A DNA stretch of 64,000 nucleotides from the NCBI RefSeq assembly GCF_032118995.1, contig NC_092665.1, forward strand, positions 16,078,012 to 16,142,011, given 5' to 3'. Origin of the DNA: Asterias amurensis. Lineage: Eukaryota; Echinodermata; Asteroidea; Forcipulatida; Asteriidae. Below the pieces are notes generated by a model. It was not told the origin of the DNA. It saw only the letters and a program-made list of their open reading frames with translations, and did not search any database. This document shows positions 12,201 to 22,200 of the stretch, one piece after another. The stretch's first letter is position 1. Each line of letters starts with the position of its first letter. Made by a program: the position numbers and the translations under genes.

Positions 12201-13063
12201 TTGATTTAGGGTTCGGTGGATGGATGGCGGACTTCGGGGAGTACCTCCCGACAGATGCCGTGTTTTACGGCGGGCAGGCCGGGGAGGCACTCCACAACGA
12301 GTGGCCCGTTCTGTGGGCTAAACTCAATCGTGAGGTAGTCGAGGAGGTGGGGATGGTTGGCGATATCTTGATCTGGATGAGGGCAGGTTTCAGCGGTTCT
12401 CAGAAACACACCATCGTCACTTGGGCGGGAGATCAGTTCGTAGATTTCAGTCTCGCAGACGGGTTGGCATCGGTCATACCAGCGGCTCTCTCGCTCGGTA
12501 TGACCGGGTTCGGGCTGACGCATTTTGACGTGGGAGGTTTCACGTCGCTGTTCGGCATCGGTCGGACCGAAGAACTCCTGCTACGCTACGCCGAGTTTGC
12601 GGCCTTTACCCCCGTCATGAGGACGCACGAAGGAAACAGACCAGCGGAAAACTGGCAGTTTTATTCCAGCTCGGAGACAAGCGTTAAGTTTGCCCGTCAG
12701 AGCAAAATATTCAACATGCTGAAGGACTACACAATTTCTGTAGTCCAAGAAAACACCGACTACGGTATTCCTGCTCAACGCCCTCTATTTATGCATTATG
12801 CAAATGATGAGCGGTCTTTCTCAATTAAATATGAGTATTTATACGGCCGTGACCTTCTGGTTGCCCCTGTTTATGACAAAGGGGTGGATACGTGGTGGGT
12901 GTACCTCCCTCCTGACAACTGGGTGTTTCTCTGGGACGGCAAAGAGTACAGTGGTGGTGACGTCCAAGTATCAGCTCCAGTCGGACAGATTCCCGTTTTT
13001 TATAGGAAGGGTTCCCCCTGGACTCAAGTCTTCCAGGAAATTGCAAAAAGTAAGGGACAGTAA
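9211..13063 (+). CDS. Sulfoquinovosidase-like glycoside hydrolase, family GH31, secreted
   Basis: Predicted to hydrolyse alpha-sulfoquinovosides from the plant/algal sulfolipid SQDG, outside the cell or in the lumen. Coding exons are 9211-9354, 9712-9900, 10820-11011, 11184-11555 and 11846-13063: 704 aa. Residues 1-30 form a signal peptide. The body resembles bacterial YihQ (about 680 aa) nearly throughout: LGRQPALPEW, GVQGGT, FAYINPN, GIVDLTNP, GGWMADFGEYLPTD, TWAGDQFVDFSLADGLASV, TPVMRTHEGNRP and APVGQIPVFYR. Catalytic nucleophile D428 and acid/base D495 correspond to YihQ D405 and D472. R324 and W327 correspond to the sulfonate-binding R301 and W304. The constant offset of 23 supports the alignment. 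F531 replaces the pocket tyrosine Y508. Start chosen for the signal peptide after an acceptor at 9191-9192. Four introns exclude bacterial contamination. An ordinary alpha-glucosidase is less likely. Confidence 0.93.
10089..10244. mobile_element. Compact foldback element in the GH31 gene, intron 2
   Basis: Arms of about 70 bp begin GGGTGCGTTCGTTTA and end in the complementary CGAACGCACCC, separated by only about 14 bp. Both arms carry GGGTCGACCC and a CGTTCGTCC motif. Flanks read AAA on both sides, a possible 3-bp target duplication. It has no coding capacity. The arms are almost complementary, so the insertion is probably young or maintained by gene conversion. Confidence 0.8.
10370..10757. 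mobile_element. Family B foldback element, copy 1
   Basis: The ends read TTAAAGGCAGTGGACACTA and its complement. The interior holds an inverted repeat around TTTCGAGACCTCA / TGAGGCCTCGAAA. It is flanked by TTAA on each side, as in family A, but the sequence is unrelated. It lies in intron 2 of the GH31 gene and has no open frame of note. Confidence 0.88.
11558..11698. mobile_element. Foldback element abutting the GH31 exon 4 donor
   Basis: The left arm (AAGGCTATATCCGAA, then GGCTACGGTTACAGCTACG) pairs imperfectly with the right arm (CGTAGCCGTAGCTGTAGCAA, then TTCGGATATACGGCC). It starts two bases after the last exon base, so the intron's bases from about +3 onward come from the element. It is about 140 bp and noncoding. 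Confidence 0.7.
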
Positions 13064-13191
13064 ATTGATTTGTATGTCATTGTCTTTCTGCTTCTTCTTA
13101 CACCCTTGTTTTGCTGAGAATTATGCAGAACAACATAACTATATCAATTCCTATCTTCAACTCCTGATGAGTATTGTCATCTTCATTTTAT

Positions 13192-13606
13192 CCGGTGTCA
13201 GATGCAATTATGTCCGCCATGCAATACTGTCCGCTCTGGACACTTTTGCACTAGCAATCGTGTCCGGGGATATGCAAAAACCGTCTGGTGGACATGCACA
13301 TGACTGTACACATTGTATGTGCGCGCGTAAAGCGAGCGTGCATGCACGAACCTAGGTATTATGCAGCTTGAATATTCACATATTTTATGATTGCAATAAT
13401 ACCCAACGGCCGAACAGTTCCCATGTCATCCTTGACACGCACTTAGCTTGTAAAAGAAATGGCGAAAGTTTTCCGTCGACCAATGGCGTTTAACTGCAAG
13501 GACGGTTTTGCACGGGCGGACACAACTCATATGCAAATGTGTCCGGGCGGACACAAATGCAACGTTCAGCAGCGTCCGGGCGGACATGAATGCATATGCA
13601 ATTCAA
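13192..13606. mobile_element. Family C CpG-rich element, copy 1
   Basis: It starts CCGGTGTCAGATGCAATTA and contains many short units pairing GTCC or GTCCG with ATGCAA, in both orientations. A core with GGCCGAACAGTTCCCATG is shared by all four copies. The right end lacks the terminal GACACCGG, so this copy is probably truncated. It lies in the likely 3' UTR of the GH31 gene. Confidence 0.75.
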
Positions 13607-15099
13607 TGAGTGCATTTTGACGTCATCATTAGCATCATTGCTTCAAGTCATAATAACAATTTCGTCACCTTCCATAACTTTTGTCTGCAGTCAAAGACTT
13701 TGCATCAAGCAGTAGCAGGGCGCTCAGCTTTAAAGTTGTTGCACTGATATCAGTCGTCTTCGTGGGAGGATGGGTCACCTTCAGACGGCCATGATCAACC
13801 TTCTGTACCAGAGAGCACTTTGCCTTTTTTTTAATCACTCAATACCTCCTTGGTGTTGACCAAAGACAAGCTTCTAACTCTTGTTTTTGAGATTTTATTT
13901 TATAAACATTTTTTAACAATGAAGTGTTAACGTTGAATGAGCCTTCTAAAATAAAAAATGACAAATCTCATCCGGAAGTTGCATCCGGAAGTTCTCTTAA
14001 TGAATAGCGGGAATTCTGGAATTTTAAAAGAATACAGACCTGAATGGATCCCCTTTTTATGTTAAAGATTTGATATATTTTTTTAAATGTTTTTAAGAAT
14101 TGAATCCTTTAAAAATAAATTGAGGGGTATTTTATTTTGTTTATAAAGTAAAGCACACAGCTATGATGTGAGTTCGTTGTAACTCCTTCTTGGCTTCCCA
14201 GAATATTATTTTGTTATAATGAATAAATAATGGTATTAATATGTCGACTTGCTTGGCTGCTTTTGGTTACACAATGTATACCTGTTTTTTTTTTGTGCTG
14301 TTAGCCTTCTTTCGTTAAAGACTGCTATAGTAAAAAGGTCATTGTTTTGCAAAGTAAAGTCTTATTTCACAACGCACTGGAATGCATAACAAACAAACGA
14401 AGAGTCTGTACGTATAGGATTTGATACAGTTCTCCCTAAATTGATTTTATTTGTAACTTCTGCCTGGGTAAAGTGAGGGCGCTATACGTTTTTTTTTTAA
14501 TATCCTGAACAAGTTATACTTTTATGACAGAATCTTGTTTAATTATTGAATGGTATTGAATGGTATTGATTAAAATCCTAAAACGGCATTTGCTTAAACC
14601 TTCTTCAAAGATGGATTTTATCGACATGAGTAATTTTTCGAAAAAAATATTTATTGGGTTATCCAAAGACGTCAATCTCCACATCATTTAGTGCGCACAA
14701 TAGAGGGCGCCGTAACGGCGAACGGTTTAACGTGGATTTAGCCCTCATTAAAAGCTACACAGTCCATTGTGTGTTTATTCGAATTCGAAGAACTGTTTAA
14801 ATTATAGCTGTAGCCTATGTACCAACGCAAGTGTGTACAAATGTTGTTGTTTGTTCGATCACACGTTGATATCGTTGTGTTTGTACGCATTGACCTTTTT
14901 TTGTGATAATTGTTTACAAACTAATTCATCGATCCGTGAACCCAAACCAACAAATCCCACCCACTCACCAAGCCCACTCATTGATTGGCCCCCATAAATT
15001 ATTCAACATGCCCAGTCAACCACTACGCACACAAACTACTGAATTATTCATGATTTAAAAGCCCTCAAAATATTGGTGCAATTTCATTTCGTTCTCTTT

Positions 15100-15225
15100 C
15101 GTGGTTAGACGGCCATGCCGTGCGGACAACGACGACAGAACATTGCATGCAGCGTTATCGTTGCAGACGACAGTGCATTTGACGTGTGTACATTGTGACT
15201 TTGTTGTGACATCTTTCCGAAAAGG
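15100..15225 (+). promoter_or_regulatory. Possible noncoding first exon and promoter of MTHFR
   Basis: The stretch is GC-richer than its surroundings, includes ACGACGACAGAAC, and ends in a consensus splice donor at 15226 (GTGAGC). The next good acceptor (TTTTCAG, 16174-16180) precedes the MTHFR ATG by 52 bp. An inverted CCAAT box lies about 120 bp upstream. The transcription start is not identifiable by eye. Confidence 0.4.
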
Positions 15226-16232
15226 GTGAGCTCTGCTTGTTCACGAATTCTTGTTTATTTTTGCCACCCGGCTTCGGTGTGCATAGGGGCCTTGTTGAGC
15301 TTTGTTTTGTAGTGAGGAAAACAATTAACTTCACAATTTTATTTCGTTGTTATTTTGTTCTAATTTTTATGTGGACGACTTTTGTTTTGAACAATTTGTG
15401 ACTGGAATTTTCTGGAACAGGCAGAGGGTTTTGCTGCTAAAAATAAGAGTTCAGTTGTGAAACATGAATTAATTTCAAGAAACTCTGTAGACTAGAGGTT
15501 CAAACTGTCACAATTTAATTTCGGTTTTTGTTGTTATTTTTTTATTTAATTATTTGACTGAGTATACCACATGCCAAATTTGACTTTTGTGTCGTGAACA
15601 ATTTCTTTGTGACTTGCCTTTATCCTTTCATGTTTATTACTAATTAAATAGTGTAGACTGTAGGCAGAGGGTTTTGTTGCTGCTAAAATTAAAACTATCA
15701 AAGTTCAGTTGTAAACCATTTTTTAATTTGTAAAAAAACTGTAGAAAGAGGTTCAAACTGTCAGCTCAAAAAAAAAACATTTTTACAACCTAGTACTTAT
15801 TAAACAATAGGGCCTACATGTACGTAGTATAAATACATTTAAAATATATATTTTAATACAAATAATTTTAACAGAATGCTGTTGTGTGTAAGAGCATACA
15901 TGGAGCTATAAAAAATAAGATTAAGAGCAGAAATTCATTTTTGTCTTGTGCCAAGCACAAGATGATGGCATCACTTGGCCCTCATATGCCTACACATTCA
16001 TAGCATGAGGACTTGAGTTGAGATGAATTTTGAGTAGAAACTCCAGTTGTTTTGACTGAGTTGCCCCCAGTTTGTCACTTACCATTGCCTTAAAATGAAG
16101 TATAGGCTGCTGTATTTCTTTAAAGCGCCCCAAATCCCTGTAATAATTATAAAATATCAACCTCATCTTTTTATTTTCAGATATTAATCTCAACATTCAT
16201 CCTGAGTCAAGCTCCTTCTGTATTCTACCATC

Positions 16233-19200
16233 ATGAGTCTCGTAACGAATGGATCCAATGGAACCAGGAAACGTAACTCGACTAGCAGCAGTAGTGAGGG
16301 GTCCTCCGTGACTCCCTTATCAGTCTCACGAAGCCCCTCCCCTTGCAATACCCCCCTCATTGATCGAATCCTGCAGAGAATTGCGTGCAAGGAGAAGTGG
16401 TTTTCATTGGAGTTTTTCCCTCCAAGAACAGCGAATGGAGCTGTCAACTTGCTTGCAAGGTATGAACAAAGTATAACCATGTCCGTATTTTCCAAAAAAG
16501 TATGAAAAACGTTTCATAGAGCCACAAATCTAGGATAGCATAAATGAGCAGGCTACCAGTCACAAATTGTACATGTGACATGGTGTTTTGACTGGTAACA
16601 GTGTCCTGGTAAACATACTTATGATGTGCTAAGGTAGTAGCATTTTGTGTTTTTTTAAGCAACTCTATGAACTTGGGCCCAGTTAAAGAGACCGGTAGTG
16701 GGGTGAAGAGCCTCCACTGGCTTATAAATGCAGGGGTTGCAGGATCAAACTCGGTTTCATGTCAATTTTTCTTGTTCATCCCTTATGCATTTAAATTTTG
16801 TTTTCTTCAGATTGGAGCGTATGTTCCAAGGCGGTCCTCTATTCTGTGACATCACATGGCACCCTGCTGGAAACCCAGGCGCAGACACAGAAACCAGCTC
16901 CATCACCATAGCACACAGCTCGGTCAACTACTGCGGTATAGAGACCATGCTACACATGACATGTGTCAAGCAGACAAAGGCCGACATCACCAAATATCTG
17001 AACCGTGCCAAAGACTGCGGAATACGCAACATATTGGCACTTAGAGGAGGTAAAGTATTTTGTTGTTTGTTGTCCTCCACTTTCCCTGCCCAGCCTTGCT
17101 CAAGCCCACTCTAATAGTTTCAGGGACACTCAACATTTTACATGCATGTACCGGGTACCTCAATTCCCTCCCTGAAAACACAGAATGTTAAAGACTGTTA
17201 TTTTAAATCATTTGCATTGATGCTTAAACCTCTTTTATACAACAGATGTTTCTTTGGTTTGAAAAAAATATTTACATTTTTCAATCGATAACGCAGAATA
17301 AGTATTTCCTTTTTGGCATTAACATTTTTCAATTGATAACAGAGAACTAATGTTTTGTTTTTAACACCTGTTGCCAAGTTGTCAAGATAATTGGCTTGAG
17401 GTTCAACATCAGGCAAACGCTAAGGATAAACAAATAACATGCAAGCCATTAGAATGGTGATAATATTTTCAGTTTTAGATTAAACATTTAAACAAACCTG
17501 CATGAGTAACTGTAAACAATGATGATGAAACCTGTTTACGATATAACCAACATCCTCTTGTTGACATCTTTTGATAATAATAAAGACTGATTAGAAGAAA
17601 ACAAATAATACAAGAAATGACAATGATTGATAGATAAGATAATTGTTTTAGAAACAATTGATCTTTACAAGCTATTATCAGCAAAATCTAAACTATCAGT
17701 CATTTATTGACAATCCATTGTTCAGCAGTGTTTCAAAAACAAAGATAAAATTCAAACAAGCACTTCTTATACTTTGCACCTGCCCTCCCCTCGTCTCTTA
17801 GATTTTGACCAGCATGAAGCTAGCGAGTGTTCTTTGTTTAAACAATTGGGTTCAATCATTGGACCTAGATTCACACTTAAAATTTTTTATATCTTAGTAA
17901 GGGCTGAAAATTAATACTAATCGATGGCCTGAGGCCAGTGATATTTGCATTGGGCTATTGAAGGCACACTGGAAAAGTCTGGCAGTCTTGTGTTTTTGAA
18001 GTTTAATACAATACACTACCTCATTGCTAAGATCTTCAAATGCTGACTTTGATTTTTATGATTTCTTTTAAAAGTATAACTTATAAGTAGCTTAAGTGGT
18101 ACAGGGTCAGCACGTTAATTCGGAGGTTGTTAGTTCAAATTCTTGCTCTAGTTAGTTTTCTTTGTTCAACCACAAAATATTTGTTTTTGTTCCTGTAGAT
18201 GTTCCTGGAGACTTGGAGTGGGAGAAGACGGACTCTGAAGATAGTTTTAATTATGCTGTTGACCTTGTGAGGCACATCAAGAAGACCTTCGGTGATCAGT
18301 TCACAGTCTGTGTCGCAGGTGTGTTTCCATAGAACTTATCTTTTGATTTGATGGTTCGACACAAACAAGTTCAACACATGTCATAAATGTCAGTTGCAAA
18401 AGTCACAGTCACAGGTACACTTTTTGGTACAAAGACATCAAAATTAACAATCTGTTAATGCTGAGTAACTCTTTGCATATCTAGCATGTCTTGTATCGGA
18501 CAAACTCAATATTTTTTTTATTCATCGATGACTCGGTGATTGTTAACATACAACAGGCATGATATTCTTCCTACATTAGTCTGATTTTTTACCCTTGGAA
18601 AAATCAGAAAATGTTGATGATTAGCCTGAAATGTTTATAAATTAAAGTGTACAGGATATGTGTATAATAAGGTCAGCCCTTTATCAAGAAAATGTTTCCA
18701 TTTTATTCCAAGGAAAAAAAATCATGCCTGATGTAAGTAACATTGGAGACAACTGCTTCATCAGTTGATTTCAATGGACGCCAAAAAAATGTACACACGA
18801 TTGTGGCTGAGCACACTTTTTTCACAAACTTCATTGTTTATGCCTGCAATTAAAACTTTGTCATCGAGTTTTAGTCTTGATTTTGTTTTGTCCTCTTTCC
18901 TCCAAAGGGTACCCTGGTGGCCATCCCGAGGCTGAAAGTTATGAAGAAGATCTGCGTCATCTTAAGTTGAAGGTGGATGCAGGAGCTGAGTTCATCATCA
19001 CTCAACTCTTCTTCAAAGCCAGTGAGTTCATAAAGTTCTACAAGGATTGTCGCGCTATCGGGATCAAGGTCCCGATTATTCCTGGAGTCATGCCAATTCA
19101 GGTCAGTAGTACGGCTTAGTTTGTGTTGGTTTTGTTTTGAAAAATAAAATTTCAAGATGTTGTCTGAGAGGACTGTTATTTTTGAAGGTTGTGGATGACA

Positions 19201-22200
19201 ACTGTGAGCAATTTTAGACAAGTTTGTTTTAAATGCAGGTTAAACATTCTAGTAATCAAACACCAGTATCCTCACTTGCTGTATTCCAACATAAGCATGA
19301 AATAACAGACATTTGGGCTCAATTGGTCATCAAAGTTGCAAGAAACAATAAAATAAAAAACAAAAAATCACCCTTGCTGCATAGAAATTAGAATAGTGTG
19401 TTTCAGATGCCCACGAAAAGTCAAGTTTGGATTTTTAGATTTTAATTCAGTATACATACATTTATTTCCTCAAAACAAATTGGTTTTGGATGGCTAGGAA
19501 TTTAGCTCACATAGTGATTGGCTAAAGAAAGTGGTCTCTATTGTCTTTAATAGGGGTACGGCTCCCTTCGTAATCTCGTCAAGTTGTCCAAACTACACAT
19601 CCCGGAAGATATCATGAAAATTATTGAGCCAATCAAAGACAATGATGCTGCCATACGAAACTATGGAATCCACCAGGCTGTCACCATGTGCAAAGAAATG
19701 TTTGAAAGGTATGTAATTCTGATATAGGTTCAGCAATGACTTTGACTTTAATAGGAATGAATGAATGAATGATAAATTGTTTGGATATCAATTCAGGCTG
19801 AAAATAATGAGTAAGTTTGTTTACAGTGGTGAGGTACATGGCCTTCATATCTACACTCTTAATCGTGAAGTAGCAACCATTGAGATCCTGAAGCAGCTAG
19901 GATTGTGGTCTGAAGATCCTGTCCACCGTCCCCTTCCTTGGAAGATGACTGCCAATCACATGAGGACTAAAGAAGATGTGCGACCAATCTTCTGGGGGGC
20001 AAGACCGAAGAGTTACATACACCGGTAAATTCAAACTTTTCCTTTAAAAATATATTTGTCATTTTTTTTCTAACCAAATCTAACCAATAACACTTCCAGG
20101 GATGAACAGTTTCAGACTTTCCTCTGTGTTCAGATATTATACGGTTGGAAAAGTTTGAATAAAAAAGTTGACATCATTATTAAAAAAAAAATTCTCTGGT
20201 TCTAGAACTAAAGACTGGGATGATTTCCCCAACGGTCGCTGGGGCGACTCCTCCTCTCCGGCCTTCGGTGATCTCAAGGATTACCATCTCTTCTATCTCA
20301 AGAGTAAATCCTCAAAGGAAGAACTGCAGAAGATGTGGGGAGAAGAACTCTCATGTGAGGAAGATGTATTTGAGATCTTCAAATGTTACTTGGATGGAGA
20401 GCCCAACCGTTACGGACATCAGGTATGGGAAGCTTTAAATACAAGTTTTTAGAAAAATATTATTAGCTGTTGCAAACTGCTTAACAACCAAGCGGACTTA
20501 TTTTGTAATTGAAAAATAATTGTTAATGGCCTGATACTTCAGCCTTTCTCGAAGGCTAAATGACAGCACAACAAGTATAAACAAGTATACTGGTTAAATG
20601 AAATGAAGTTGCTCTTCGGTAACTTTTATTTTGTATTCTCATTCCTCCCCATTATTCCTCCTTCCAGGTGAAGAGGATGCCATGGAACGACGATGAGATT
20701 GCTCAGGAGACATCTCGTCTCCGTGACAGACTCATCAGTATCAACAAGCGAGGCATCTTGACGATAAACTCACAGCCGAGTGTCAATGGAGTTCCTTCAT
20801 CAGATCCCGTCGTGGGTTGGGGAGCTCCTAATGGCTACGTCTACCAAAAGGTAAGGGGTAAATCTAGAAGAAGTTATATGGAGAGGAATGAACTGGTTTT
20901 GGGCTCGAGCTCCGTTGTCAATTTTTTAACAGTGTGAATTTTCTATGGTGTTTCTAACATCAAACGGAAGCTGGAGCCAAGGTGTGATCAAATCAGGGCC
21001 TAAATTAACAGCTCTGCTTACCATAAACAACGTTATTAATCATTCTTCTTATACAAAGTATTTCAAAAAGTAACTTTTCTAAAGGAGCCATATTGAACTT
21101 TGAGGTTTTTCTTTATCCAGGCGTACTTGGAGTTCTTCACCTCCAGGGAGAATGTGGCCGCCTTACTGGACATCTTGAGAGACTACCAAGCTGTCACTTA
21201 TCATGTGGTCAATCATAATGTAAGTTCTTATACAAATGTTTTTTTTTATACCTTTGTCTTGTCAAATTTACACCCTTCAAATTGAAACTCTTGTTTTAGG
21301 AATCTTCTTTTTTTCCCAATATTGTAGAGAGATGTGATGGATTGCTCCTTATACCAGTTTTAGGGTAATGTTTTATTCTTTTATGTGAAGTTGTCAACTA
21401 TGACGCAGTATGAACAAATTACTAAAGGTGTTAAAGGGTTGAAATGAAGAGAAAAGTAGAAAGATCACCATTGCAATCAAATGCTATTAATTTGCTGATT
21501 AATCAAATCAAAAGAAGACAAAACACTAAAATATTATTTGTTTTAAGAAAAACTTAAATGCATTTATTGAGGTTTTAACAGGAAGCTTTAATAGTAACCA
21601 AATTAAAAACAAAACGACAACAACGAAATTAATATTCTTACTTTTTAAAATAGTTTGAGTTTTTTTGAGAATTTGACAAGAAGCTTTGCCCCTCCTTGTG
21701 AATGGAATTTTAGGGTAAGGAGGATATAACCAACACAGATAGACAGCGGCCGATAGCCGTTACCTGGGGCGTCTTTCCAGGCGCTGAGATTATTCAGCCC
21801 ACCGTCGTCGATCCAATCAGCTTCATGACTTGGAAGGTGAGTTCATTTTGGTGTTGTTAACCTATTTTATCCCCTGGTATTTGGTTAGCCTGGGCGGTTA
21901 GTGTCAAACTCATGACTATTGATTGCTTAGTCAAGTCGCTACTACCGTTTTTCAACTACCTGTGAACCGTGCCCCAACAGCTACATGTACATGTACTACA
22001 CAATTAGTTGTGACTTCCTGCTTGGTGAACCAATTGTGTCGCTCACCACTATTCACAACAAAATAATTTACTTACGAAACACATCACACATCAGTGACAC
22101 AAACCTTCAATCCTTTCAGCTTGAATTTTACGTCAGTGTCAAACAATATCTCCCAATGCATCTTTGGAACTAATTTGGTTGCGCCTAATATCGAGTGGAG

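Larger units (their letters stand above)
13064..16232. other. Intergenic: GH31 3' region and MTHFR promoter region
   Basis: A family C element begins 129 bp after the GH31 stop codon. The rest, to about 14900, is AT-rich with no exon I can support. Near 14980 an inverted CCAAT box (ATTGG) occurs. Around 15100-15225 a GC-richer stretch ends in a good donor (AAAAGG|GTGAGC, cut after 15225), and an acceptor at 16179-16180 lies upstream of the MTHFR ATG. Together they suggest a noncoding first MTHFR exon. A CRISPR-like reading of the family C repeats was rejected. Confidence 0.5.

Noticed and set aside
12206-12523. Minus-strand open frame of 105 aa inside the GH31 last exon
   Set aside because: It is antisense to a strongly conserved coding exon and its sequence matches no family; open only because of codon bias.
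9211-13063. Bacterial contamination as source of the sulfoquinovosidase
   Set aside because: Four introns with good splice sites, intronic host-type repeats and flanking animal genes rule it out.
13192-13606. Regularly spaced GTCCG/ATGCAA units read as a CRISPR-like array
   Set aside because: Units are short, on both strands and not separated by unique spacers, and four dispersed copies share ends; this is an eukaryotic mobile element.
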